64,000 nt of DNA from Leeuwenhoekiella polynyae (GTDB taxonomy: Bacteria > Bacteroidota > Bacteroidia > Flavobacteriales > Flavobacteriaceae). This document shows positions 18,418 to 26,673 of the stretch, in pieces (the first letter of the stretch is position 1; the number at the start of each line of letters is the position of its first letter). The stretch lies in the NCBI RefSeq assembly GCF_042683665.1, contig NZ_JBHUOO010000045.1; one strand, written 5' to 3'. The notes under the pieces are model-generated. The model was not told the DNA's origin and did not search any database. It worked only from the letters and a program-made list of their open reading frames with translations. Position numbers and translations under genes: made by a program.

Positions 18418-19302
18418 ATGAACTATTCTATAGAACGCCTTATTGGCAATACACCTTTAGTTGAATCTAAAGTTTTACAGACTAACCCAAAAGTTAAACT
18501 ATTATTTAAACTAGAAGGTCAAAATCCCGGTGGTAGCGTAAAAGACCGTGCGGCTTTTAATATGATAACCGCTGCTATGGAACGCGGAGAAATTAATAAG
18601 GAAACTAAACTGATAGAAGCCACAAGTGGAAATACGGGAATTGCTCTGGCAATGATCGCCGCTATGTATGGTTTAGATCTTGAGATTGTAATGCCAGAAA
18701 ATGCAACTAAAGAACGCGTACAAACGATGCGTGCTTATGGTGCAACGGTAATTCTAACTCCAAAAGATGTGGGTATTGAAGGAGCACGGGATTTCGCAGA
18801 GGCAAAAGTAAAAAATGAAGGCTATTTTATGTTCAATCAGTTTTCAAATCCTGATAATTGGAAAGCACATTATAAAACAACTGGTCCTGAAATCTGGAAA
18901 GATACCGAAGGAAAAGTAACACATTTTGTGTCTTCTATGGGAACTACAGGAACAATTATGGGAACTTCTACTTATTTGAAAGAACAAAACGAATTCATAC
19001 AAATTGTGGGCGTACAACCTACCGATGAGTCCAGCATTCCCGGTATTCGTAAATGGCCTCAAGAATATTTACCAAAGATATTTGATGCTAAAAAAGTAGA
19101 TCAGGTTATTGAAGTTAGCGAGGCTGATGCCCGTGAAATGGCTAAACGACTGGCCAAAGAAGAAGGCATTTTTAGTGGAATGAGCAGCGGTGGTGCTACT
19201 GCAGCAGCTTTACGCCTTTGTGAACAGCTAGAAGAAGGCATTGTCGTCTCGATTATTTGTGATCGGGGAGATCGCTATTTATCTTCAGATCTTTTTGATT
19301 GA
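18418..19302 (+). CDS. cysM: cysteine synthase (O-acetylserine sulfhydrylase, CysM type)
   Basis: This is a PLP fold-type II enzyme that replaces the acetyl group of O-acetylserine with sulfide (or thiosulfate for B-type enzymes). PLP-binding Lys42 is in GGSVKDRAAF, the TSGNTG substrate loop is at 69-74, and the glycine-rich phosphate loop is GTTGT at about 180-184. The 294-residue length and the sequence around ARDFAEAK fit the CysM branch better than CysK. It directly follows cysE. Its stop overlaps the TTG start of the next gene by three bases. Confidence 0.94.
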   Translation: MNYSIERLIGNTPLVESKVLQTNPKVKLLFKLEGQNPGGSVKDRAAFNMITAAMERGEINKETKLIEATSGNTGIALAMIAAMYGLDLEIVMPENATKERVQTMRAYGATVILTPKDVGIEGARDFAEAKVKNEGYFMFNQFSNPDNWKAHYKTTGPEIWKDTEGKVTHFVSSMGTTGTIMGTSTYLKEQNEFIQIVGVQPTDESSIPGIRKWPQEYLPKIFDAKKVDQVIEVSEADAREMAKRLAKEEGIFSGMSSGGATAAALRLCEQLEEGIVVSIICDRGDRYLSSDLFD

Positions 19303-20117
19303 TCAGCGCTCTGCAACAGCAATATATAGGATTTTTAAACACTCCGCAGTTAGTATTTAACTCCGATGAATTTCCGTATTCAAATTTTCAACTAACTGAA
19401 GTAAAAAAAAATCTTCCAAAAGATTTTAAAATGCCGGACTCTATTCGGTTGGGTCAACGCATGGAAGTTTTGATGGAAGCGGCATTAAGTTCTCACAGAT
19501 ATCAGATTTTATCAAAAAATCTACAGATTATTGCGGAAAAGCAAACGCTGGGCGAGCTCGATTTTATAGTTAATGATCTTACTTTAAAAAAGACCATTCA
19601 TCTTGAAATGGTTTATAAGTTCTATTTCTACAGACCTGAATTAACCGGAAATTGGATTGATAAAATTATAGGTCCCAATGCGAAAGACAAACTGCGCTTT
19701 AAACTGAACAAAATGAGTTCGCATCAATTTCCTATTCTTTACAGACCAGAAACAACGAGCTATTTGAAAAGTTTAAATCTTAAAGCTGAGGATTTAATGC
19801 AACAGATTAGTTTTAAAGCTCAGATATACCTACCCTTAAATCATAAAATAAATGAGGTGGAAATCTTAAAAGACCCTATACAAGGTTTTTATTTTAGAGT
19901 AGAAGAACTGGAATTTTTCAATAAAAAAGATTTCTCGTTTTATATCCCGCATAAAAATGACTGGGTCTCCGCTCCTATTTTAGAGTCTATTAAAACTGAT
20001 AGTTTTTCAGTTTTTTATAAAAAAATAAGCGCTGCTCTAAAAGAACAGCGCTCGTGTATATTTTGGGTTTTTGAATCTGATATTAAAGTTCAGAGACATT
20101 TTGCCACATGGTGGTAA
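19299..20117 (+). CDS. DUF1853 family protein, nuclease-like residue pattern
   Basis: The 272 residues match DUF1853. The block LGELDFIVNDLTLKKTIHLE followed by MVYKFYFY has Asp88, Glu103 and Lys107 spaced like the PD-(D/E)xK nuclease core, with an upstream Glu in RMEVLMEAA. That suggests a nuclease-fold protein, but activity is not shown for the family as far as I know. No ATG lies near the N terminus. The frame opens with TTG at 19299, overlapping the cysM stop, which implies translational coupling to the cysteine operon. Its stop abuts that of the convergent cold-shock gene with no intervening base. Confidence 0.8.
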   Translation: MISALQQQYIGFLNTPQLVFNSDEFPYSNFQLTEVKKNLPKDFKMPDSIRLGQRMEVLMEAALSSHRYQILSKNLQIIAEKQTLGELDFIVNDLTLKKTIHLEMVYKFYFYRPELTGNWIDKIIGPNAKDKLRFKLNKMSSHQFPILYRPETTSYLKSLNLKAEDLMQQISFKAQIYLPLNHKINEVEILKDPIQGFYFRVEELEFFNKKDFSFYIPHKNDWVSAPILESIKTDSFSVFYKKISAALKEQRSCIFWVFESDIKVQRHFATWW

Positions 20118-20582
20118 CTAAATTTTACTCACACGTACAGCATTCATCCCTTTTTGACCACGCTCCAATTCGTAAGCCACTTTATCATTTTCGTTAAGTT
20201 CTCCTTCAAGAATTCCACTAACGTGAACAAAATACTTTTCTTGATTTTCGGTATCTATGATAAAACCAAATCCTTTAGAATGGTCAAAGAAAGAAACTTT
20301 ACCTTTTCTAAATTTAGCTTCTTCCGCTGCGATTTTATCTTCTTCAGTAGTTTTAGGAACACTAATCTGGATATCTTCAATATCTACTTCAACTTTCATT
20401 GCTGGATCTGGAGGAGTATCTGTTAGGTTTCCATTGTGGTCAACGTAAGCAATCATATCTTCAAAATTTCCTCCTGTTGAGTTTGCTTTACGTGCTTCTT
20501 TGCGCTTCAATTTCTCTTCACGCTTTTTAATACGTTTTTTTTCTCGTTCTGTCTTACTATAGGTCTGTTGTGATTTAGCCAT
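20118..20582 (-). CDS. cold-shock-domain protein with long N-terminal extension
   Basis: The protein has 154 residues. The C-terminal 60 or so (about 93-152) are a CSD OB-fold with RNP1 KGFGFI and RNP2 YFVHVS, which bind single-stranded nucleic acid. The first 35 residues are strongly basic and helical (KREKKRIKKREEKLKRKEARK-type, in part), and residues 40-90 are acidic and probably disordered. Canonical CspA proteins have only about 70 residues, so the extension may add RNA or ribosome contacts. Its 3' end abuts the DUF1853 gene. Confidence 0.9.
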   Translation of the reverse strand: MAKSQQTYSKTEREKKRIKKREEKLKRKEARKANSTGGNFEDMIAYVDHNGNLTDTPPDPAMKVEVDIEDIQISVPKTTEEDKIAAEEAKFRKGKVSFFDHSKGFGFIIDTENQEKYFVHVSGILEGELNENDKVAYELERGQKGMNAVRVSKI

Positions 20583-20897
20583 TATCTGTTTTAGGTGAAT
20601 AAATAAATTAGTTTGAGTGAATTAAAAAGTACTGAAACGTGGATACTTTGAAAAATTGGAGACTGATCTAATATCTGATGCTATCAAGAACTGCTTAAGC
20701 TAAATGCTTATAAAACTCAAACTGATGTAAAGATACGCATTTTAAGCTTCACATGGACAGACTATCTATATAGATTGAAATATTACAATCCTCAGAACAA
20801 TGTAGGATTCAGATTACATTACCTAATATTAACAATAAAAACTTGTTAATAATCTGATTTATATTAATTTTACACTTACAAACCCCAATTTTCATCG
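20583..20897. other. intergenic region, 315 bases
   Basis: I see no ORF or RNA gene here. The right part holds the promoter of the secreted-protein trio (20843-20872), and the left part must hold the promoter of the divergent cold-shock gene, possibly with a long 5' leader as in other csp genes. I could not fold such a leader by eye. Confidence 0.5.
20843..20872 (+). promoter_or_regulatory. promoter of the three-gene secreted-protein operon
   Basis: TTG (20843-20845), 19 bases, then TAATTTTA (20865-20872) matches seven of eight -7 positions with ideal spacing. The ATG of the first gene follows at 20898. Confidence 0.6.
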
Positions 20898-21533
20898 ATG
20901 AAAAACATTACCCTGTTAAATGTTTTAACAAGTGCTCTTGTATTTATAACTACTTCTTCTTTTTCACAAGAGCCTGGCGTTGGTATTGGTACTTTAAAAC
21001 CACGTGCTACCCTTGAGGTGGCTGGTGCTGCTACATTGAGAGACGGTTTTAATATAAAAGTTATTGAACCATTAACCGATGAAGATAAATCTTCGTTTTT
21101 GATGCAGGAAAATAATTCTAATATTAGAAAATTAGATGTGAGTAACCCTACGGGTGCAGCTTTGGGGTATATCCAAAAATATGAGATTTACAATCCAAAT
21201 GAAGACTGGGTGCGAGATCTCAACACTAGTATTGATGCCAACGATTTTGTAGTAAATACTATTTCTGCAAATTATGACAGAGAACTCGATATTGGTAATT
21301 ATTCAACAATACCTTATTTCGCGGCTATCATCAAAACAAATTCTGATGGATCTTCAACTTGGCATATTACTGCCGATTTTCCCGCGGCAAACAATCTTGA
21401 TAGTAATGAAATAGGAACGTGGACCATAACAACTTTAATTTACTCACGGGATTTATCAAAACAACTGGGCAAAATAGAGTACGATATGAACAATACGACT
21501 ACCGGAACCATTACAACCCCTATTATTAATTAA
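20898..21533 (+). CDS. secreted protein of a tandem family, copy 1
   Basis: The protein has 211 residues with a cleavable signal peptide (about 1-24, ending SFS-QEPG). The mature start GVGIGTLKPRATLEVAG is the flavobacterial QVGIGTTNPxxxLDVNG motif found on many secreted or surface beta-rich proteins. The C-terminal region carries TWHI, an IYSRDLSKQLGKIEYD strand and a Thr-rich GTxxxP end that recur in the next two genes. The function is unknown. It is the first gene of a tight trio, with the next ATG two bases after its stop. Confidence 0.8.
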   Translation: MKNITLLNVLTSALVFITTSSFSQEPGVGIGTLKPRATLEVAGAATLRDGFNIKVIEPLTDEDKSSFLMQENNSNIRKLDVSNPTGAALGYIQKYEIYNPNEDWVRDLNTSIDANDFVVNTISANYDRELDIGNYSTIPYFAAIIKTNSDGSSTWHITADFPAANNLDSNEIGTWTITTLIYSRDLSKQLGKIEYDMNNTTTGTITTPIIN

Positions 21534-21535
21534 TT

Positions 21536-22156
21536 ATGCCCAAACTTCTATTATATATAACACTATGCTTATGCAGTTTTGTTACCTATAGTCAGGTAGG
21601 AATAGGCATGACAAATCCCGAAGCAGATTTGCATATTAATGGCGATATGCTCATCCAAAAAGAATTGATTAGAAGTCAAATAGATGAAGTTACTGCTACC
21701 GATGAGGAATTTAAGCTGCTAACACGTTTAACAAACTCAACTCCTATAGGAGAAGTGACCTATCTGGATCCTGATGATTTAACGGTAGCTCCTATAAATA
21801 TTGTTAACTATCGTTTTTTTAATATAAATAGCGACAATCTTGAAAATGTTGATTTACAATACGATACAGGCAAGTATGTGATTGCTATATCAAATTTTCA
21901 ATATATTGGCGACGGCATCGATAAAGGACCTAGTAACAGTATAGGAGCATTTGTAACGCGTGTTTTTCAGGAAAATAACACATGGCATTTAGAAATTAGA
22001 AACCGCTTTCTTGATCTGGCAGCTACTAAGAGTGTTGAGTATAGACTTACACTTATAGTTTATGATAAATCGTATTATAAAGAGCTTCCAACAATCAGAG
22101 TTGATTTAGAAGGTAACAATACAGGTAGCACTTCGGCTCCTGAAAACTTAAATTAA
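21536..22156 (+). CDS. secreted protein of a tandem family, copy 2
   Basis: The protein has 206 residues with a signal peptide (about 1-19, ending TYS-QVG). The mature start is QVGIGMTNPEADLHINGDMLI. The shared C-terminal pattern is TWHLEIRNRF, then LTLIVYDKSYYKELPTIRVD and GSTSAPENLN. Its stop TAA shares its last base with the ATG of copy 3, so translation is probably coupled. It is clearly paralogous to its neighbours though divergent. The function is unknown. Confidence 0.8.
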   Translation: MPKLLLYITLCLCSFVTYSQVGIGMTNPEADLHINGDMLIQKELIRSQIDEVTATDEEFKLLTRLTNSTPIGEVTYLDPDDLTVAPINIVNYRFFNINSDNLENVDLQYDTGKYVIAISNFQYIGDGIDKGPSNSIGAFVTRVFQENNTWHLEIRNRFLDLAATKSVEYRLTLIVYDKSYYKELPTIRVDLEGNNTGSTSAPENLN

Positions 22157-22800
22157 TGCATTATAAAATATACATACTAGTCACTTGTATGTGCGCTGCA
22201 TTAACAGTATCTGCACAGGTAGGGGTTAATACTACTAATCCAAATACAGATTTAGATGTTAATGGGTTTACTATTATTGAGAAAAAACTATACCTAGAAG
22301 ATCCCGGTGAATCAACACAAATCAGAGGTTCTCAGCTTCTAATTCAGCGTACAGATAACTCCATAGTCCAATACAATCTCGATGTAAGTAAATATGGACC
22401 AATAAATTATGCAGAACTTGTTTTAAAAGCAACAAACAAAAGTGGCGTTGAAGATTTTGATACTAAAATTCCTATAGACCCTTATAATGTTACATTACAA
22501 GGATATTATTTTTTAGATAATAATAATAATGGAACCTCAGTTATCACGCAGAGTACAAATGGTGATGATAAAATTGAAGGATTTCAAGCGTACGCGTATA
22601 AAGGTTCTACAACCTGGCATATTAAAGTATTTGTTAACAATAGTATCTTTAGAGTAGCTGGAAATGATGATATAAAAGTTGATATTTATATTAACCTTAT
22701 CATATTTAGAAAAGGGCTTTTAGCGAAAGAAATGAACGCTATTGAAGTTGATTTAGATGAAGAGGTAAAGGGAACCGCTGCCTTACCAGCAGGATTCTAA
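22156..22800 (+). CDS. secreted protein of a tandem family, copy 3
   Basis: The protein has 214 residues with a signal peptide (about 1-20, ending VSA-QVG). The mature start QVGVNTTNPNTDLDVNGFTI is closest to the family consensus. The C-terminal pattern is TTWHIKVFVNN, INLIIFRKGLLAKEMNAIEVD, then KGTAALPAGF. No sorting domain (Por type) or lipobox is present. The three copies could be subunits of one extracellular structure, but that is inference. The gene ends one base before the convergent MFS gene. Confidence 0.8.
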   Translation: MHYKIYILVTCMCAALTVSAQVGVNTTNPNTDLDVNGFTIIEKKLYLEDPGESTQIRGSQLLIQRTDNSIVQYNLDVSKYGPINYAELVLKATNKSGVEDFDTKIPIDPYNVTLQGYYFLDNNNNGTSVITQSTNGDDKIEGFQAYAYKGSTTWHIKVFVNNSIFRVAGNDDIKVDIYINLIIFRKGLLAKEMNAIEVDLDEEVKGTAALPAGF

Positions 22801-22801
22801 A

Positions 22802-24070
22802 TCACTCTAAAGCCTCATGTTCTTCTAAATCTTTTCGGAGGTCTAATTTTCTGAATTTTGGCGAAATTATTCCTGTAAAAATTACGGTAATAAGAGTCAT
22901 ACTGCCACCAAAAACTACTGCTGTAACCGTTCCCATTAATTTTGCAGTTAGTCCGCTCTCAAAAGCGCCTAATTCATTTGAACTACCTACAAACATAGAA
23001 TTAACAGAAGCTACACGTCCTCGCATAGCGTCTGGTGTTTTTAGCTGAAGTATGGTTTGCCTGATGATCATAGAAATCCCATCGGTTACCCCGCTCATAA
23101 ATAAGGCTGCTACAGACAACCAGAATGTAGTAGACAAACCAAATACGACAATACAAACCCCAAAACCAAAGATTGCCGCAAGCAATTTTATCCCCGCATT
23201 TTTGTATAAAGGGAAATAAGCCGAAGTAAACATGGTTATCAAGGCCCCTACAGCTGGTGCTGCTCTAAGGATTCCAAAGCCTTCAGGGCCTACTTCAAGA
23301 ATATCTTGTGCATATATTGGCAGGAGAGCCACAGCCCCACCAAAGAGAACAGCAATCATATCAAGGCTCAAGGCTCCTAAAACAGCTTTACTATTTTTCA
23401 CAAAATGAATACCTTCTTTTAGGCTTTGAAGAATAGGCTCACCTATTTTAGTATTCATAATAGGCTTTCTTTCAATCTGAGATAGACAGATTAAAGCAAA
23501 TAATGAAAAGCCAAATATTACACACATCGACCAGTGTACTCCTATCATGTTTATAGTAAAACCTCCTGCCGCAGGACCAACCACAGCTCCCATTTGCCAA
23601 ACTGAACTGCTCCAGGTAGCTGCATTAGGGTAAATCTTTTTGGGTATAATTAAGGCGAATAAGGAAAAGATCGTTGGACCAAGAAATGCTCTTACAATGC
23701 CTCCTAAAAACACCAGAAAATAAATAAAATATAACGTGTAATTCGTATCTATGAATTGGGTAAACCGCGGCCAGGTCAATAAAAACAAGCCCATGCTAAT
23801 TACCGAAAAACCTAACAAACATTTAAAAAGCAAGGAGCGTTTTTCATTTTGATCTACAATATGCCCGGCAAATAAGGCAAGAGATACAGCTGGTATAACT
23901 TCCATCAAGCCTATAATTCCAAGAGAAAGCGGATTTTTTGTTATACTATACACTTCCCATTCGATGACCACAAATTGCATAGACCACGCAAAAACCATGG
24001 CAAATCGCATCAACAGAAAAACATTAAACTCTCGATACCTAAGTGCGGCATACGGATCTTTCTTTGCCAT
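22802..24070 (-). CDS. MFS transporter (MFS_3/EntS-like)
   Basis: The 422 residues have 12 predicted TM helices and a central loop near residues 205-225. The overall pattern (opening FLLMRFAMVFAWSMQFVVIEWEVY in part, RGRVASVNSMFVG near 356) resembles the MFS_3 group that includes the enterobactin exporter EntS and macrolide exporters. The RGR/A-type loop between TM10 and TM11 is characteristic. The substrate cannot be read from sequence. No siderophore genes are near, so general efflux is as likely. It is probably transcribed alone. Confidence 0.88.
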   Translation of the reverse strand: MAKKDPYAALRYREFNVFLLMRFAMVFAWSMQFVVIEWEVYSITKNPLSLGIIGLMEVIPAVSLALFAGHIVDQNEKRSLLFKCLLGFSVISMGLFLLTWPRFTQFIDTNYTLYFIYFLVFLGGIVRAFLGPTIFSLFALIIPKKIYPNAATWSSSVWQMGAVVGPAAGGFTINMIGVHWSMCVIFGFSLFALICLSQIERKPIMNTKIGEPILQSLKEGIHFVKNSKAVLGALSLDMIAVLFGGAVALLPIYAQDILEVGPEGFGILRAAPAVGALITMFTSAYFPLYKNAGIKLLAAIFGFGVCIVVFGLSTTFWLSVAALFMSGVTDGISMIIRQTILQLKTPDAMRGRVASVNSMFVGSSNELGAFESGLTAKLMGTVTAVVFGGSMTLITVIFTGIISPKFRKLDLRKDLEEHEALE

Positions 24071-24139
24071 AATAGCTCAAATATAGGATGCGAAATTAGC
24101 TCTCTGATTGCGAACGCTAAAGTAAATCTTTACAAGTTT

Positions 24140-24607
24140 TTAGCAGCAACCATTCCCCGGAATGCAAGAGTCTGAAGCTGCATCCATTAAAGGTGTTGTT
24201 TGTTTGTGAGTAAGAGTTTGTTTTTCATCAATCTTAGCCTTATCTATATCTGGTAGAAGTTTGAAATACTTTTCTGAAGCTTCAAGTTTATAGAAAATTG
24301 TGCTTTCAGCTTCGTAAGCAATTAAGATAGTTAAGGTTCCTATATCAAATGATTGTTCAGCCAGCTCTAAAAGATGTAAGAGTTTCTCCGGATGCAATCT
24401 GTGATTGAAATTTCCAAAAGGTTTTAATTGTAGAACTAGATAGCGCTGCTTTTGAAATTTTTCATTTAAATCAATACTATTGGTGATCTGCTCCCCTATT
24501 CCCGTTATTGTAAAATGACTGGGAACTAATTTTCCGTTTGGCAGTTCAAAACCTATTTTATAGGACGTAGTTAGTAGCTTTTTAAATTCAGAAAAAGTGA
24601 TAGACAT
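24140..24607 (-). CDS. DUF6428 family protein
   Basis: The 155 residues open with the FEL-PNGKLVPSHFTITGIG block and include HRLHPEKLLHLLELAEQ, both typical of DUF6428. The protein ends in CIPGNGCC, a Cys-rich tail that could bind soft metals or arsenite. In related flavobacteria this family often sits beside arsenic-resistance genes (arsR, arsM, arsenate reductase), yet none is present here. I infer a thiol or metalloid-related role with low certainty. It is divergent from the DUF2383 gene. Confidence 0.75.
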   Translation of the reverse strand: MSITFSEFKKLLTTSYKIGFELPNGKLVPSHFTITGIGEQITNSIDLNEKFQKQRYLVLQLKPFGNFNHRLHPEKLLHLLELAEQSFDIGTLTILIAYEAESTIFYKLEASEKYFKLLPDIDKAKIDEKQTLTHKQTTPLMDAASDSCIPGNGCC

Positions 24608-24789
24608 AAAGTTTTATTAGATAGTGAGTACATGGCTTCACCTAAATTAGAAACTAACTCTGCTACTGGTGTTAAGTTATTGCAAAAAGATTAAAATGTT
24701 AAAAAAATATCTGTTGGGATAACTACCTTTACTCTACCTAATTCAAAAGGTTTCGATTAAATTACATTTCATTTCATTAAAGTAAAGCC

Positions 24790-25260
24790 ATGAACGTTGA
24801 TAAGCAAAAACACCATGAAGAACTCGTAGATACTCTTCAAAAATTACTCGTAAAAAATTATGACGCCGAGAAGGGTTTTATTAAAGCAATGCAAGAAATA
24901 AACCACACTGAACTTAAAGGTTTTATGCAACGCCAGGCCGCTAAGCGTAATCAATTTGCAACTGAACTCGACAAAGAATTACACGCCATTAATGCTCGTC
25001 CTGAAAACGAAGGGAGCATTGCCGCTAATCTACACAGATTCTGGATAGATGTAAAGAGTATTGTTAGTAAAGATGATATTTCTTCTGTTTTAGAGGAATG
25101 TCTAAGAGGTGAAAAAATAAGTGCTGAAGAATATGAAAACGCTTTAAAAGATTTTGAATTCTCTACACACCTGCGTACAATAATTAATAATCAACTGTCT
25201 AAAATCTATAGAACTATTGAAGATTTGCAGCAACTAGAAGATATTTCTAAGTTACAATAA
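24790..25260 (+). CDS. DUF2383/PA2169-type ferritin-like four-helix protein
   Basis: The 156 residues are almost wholly helical with no signal or TM helix. The pattern VDTLQKLLVKNYDAEKGFIKAM (in part) followed by a second helix pair with FMQRQAAKRNQFATELDKE fits the PA2169/DUF2383 family of ferritin-like bundles. Acidic residues in the helices (Glu29, Glu37, Glu60 by count) could bind metal. These genes are often stress-induced, and their role is not established. It is followed by a perfect hairpin at 25280-25324. Confidence 0.85.
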   Translation: MNVDKQKHHEELVDTLQKLLVKNYDAEKGFIKAMQEINHTELKGFMQRQAAKRNQFATELDKELHAINARPENEGSIAANLHRFWIDVKSIVSKDDISSVLEECLRGEKISAEEYENALKDFEFSTHLRTIINNQLSKIYRTIEDLQQLEDISKLQ

Positions 25261-25279
25261 CCTTATTTTAAAATATAAT

Positions 25280-25324
25280 AGTAAAGCCTCTGACAATTGA
25301 TTTTCAATTAGTAGAGGCTTTACT
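25280..25324 (+). terminator. long hairpin terminator after the DUF2383 gene
   Basis: AGTAAAGCCTCT (25280-25291) and AGAGGCTTTACT (25313-25324) form a perfect 12-bp stem, with a second inner stem (AATTGA/TCAATT). The U-tract after it is weak, but its position 20 bases after the stop suits a terminator. Confidence 0.65.
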
Positions 25325-25480
25325 AGTTATTTAAACACCCTAAATACGTTAATAATAATTCAATAATTACTCAAGATAATTTTTAAATAACTATTTAAAC
25401 AGCTGTTTTTTACGGATTTAACACAATAATCATAATTTCATTTTCATAAATTTAAAGGAATCCAAAATAAATTGTGAATT

Positions 25481-26671
25481 ATGAGCACTTCTCAAAATCC
25501 TAGAAGAGATTGGTTAAAGAAAATGGCGTTTTCTGTTGGTGCAATTGCCATTGCCCCTACTGCTTTATGGGGATCAACTGTAGAACAAGCACAACGAAAT
25601 AATCAAAAATTCTTATATAAAAACGCTGCTTTTGATGAGTTTACACCGCCTAAATTCCCAGATCTGAGCACGGTTAAAGCTCGTTTAGTATGGAATGAGA
25701 ATCCGTACGGTCCTTCTAAACTTGCTGCAAAAGCATTTCAGGAAGGCGTTTGGGATGGTAATCACTATTCGTGGTCTTCTTTAGGGAGCTTAGTGCAAAA
25801 AATTGCAGATAAAGAAGGGGTTACTCCAGATCATATTATGATGGGACCCGGTTCTTCTGACCTTTTAGAAAAAACAGCATTAGTTTTATTTCAAAATGGT
25901 GGAAATGTGATCAGCGCAGACCCTAGCTATATGTCGCTGGTAAGTGTAGCAAAAGCTGCCGGAGGTTCTTGGAAAGCTATCAAATTGACTGAAGATTATC
26001 AGCACGACCTTGATGCGATGGAAGCTGCAATTGACGACGATACTAAGCTGGTTTACATCACAAACCCTAACAATCCTACTGCTACTTTAACCGATACCGA
26101 AAAGCTGAAAGATTTTTGTAGAAGAGTTTCTGACAAAGTCCCTGTTTTCGTTGATGAAGCCTATCTGGAATTGGCTCCAGAAGGTTTAGACGCTAGTATG
26201 GCTCCATTAGTCGCAGAAGGGAAAGATGTTTTTGTAACACGTACCTTTTCTAAAATTCACGGGATGGCAGGCCTTAGAATGGGGTACATGCTAGGTAAAA
26301 AAGAATCACTTGAAGCTATAAATGAAATTACACGTGGCGGTATGGGTATTGCGGGACCTACCATTGATGCAGCTTCTGCCAGTATGGATGATATTGAATA
26401 TTTGACGATGTGTAAAGAAAAAATCAAAGAAGCAAGAGAGTATACTACTGCGTATTTAGACTCAAAAGGCTTTGACTATATGCCTTCTTCAACAAACTTT
26501 ATCATCTTTCCTATTGATATGGAAGGTGATGTATTTTTAGAAAAAATATATGATAAAAGCGTTGTCGTGAGAGCTTTTAAATTTTGGGATCAAAACTGGT
26601 GTCGTGTAAGTATGGGGACGATGGAAGAAATGAACTATTTTACTGATGCCATAGACGATATACTGGTTTAA
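25481..26671 (+). CDS. Tat-exported PLP aminotransferase, HisC-like
   Basis: The 396 residues begin with a twin-arginine signal (RRDWLKK at 8-14, then a hydrophobic stretch to about 33 ending in ALWGS). The fold-type I aminotransferase has WNENPYGPS near 69, NPNNPT near 199, and the PLP Lys258 in TFSKIHGMAGLRMGY, as in histidinol-phosphate aminotransferases. A Tat signal fits export of a folded cofactor-loaded enzyme to the periplasm. The true substrate is unlikely to be histidinol phosphate there. The next gene, an AEC permease, starts two bases after its stop. Confidence 0.88.
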   Translation: MSTSQNPRRDWLKKMAFSVGAIAIAPTALWGSTVEQAQRNNQKFLYKNAAFDEFTPPKFPDLSTVKARLVWNENPYGPSKLAAKAFQEGVWDGNHYSWSSLGSLVQKIADKEGVTPDHIMMGPGSSDLLEKTALVLFQNGGNVISADPSYMSLVSVAKAAGGSWKAIKLTEDYQHDLDAMEAAIDDDTKLVYITNPNNPTATLTDTEKLKDFCRRVSDKVPVFVDEAYLELAPEGLDASMAPLVAEGKDVFVTRTFSKIHGMAGLRMGYMLGKKESLEAINEITRGGMGIAGPTIDAASASMDDIEYLTMCKEKIKEAREYTTAYLDSKGFDYMPSSTNFIIFPIDMEGDVFLEKIYDKSVVVRAFKFWDQNWCRVSMGTMEEMNYFTDAIDDILV

Positions 26672-26673
26672 TT

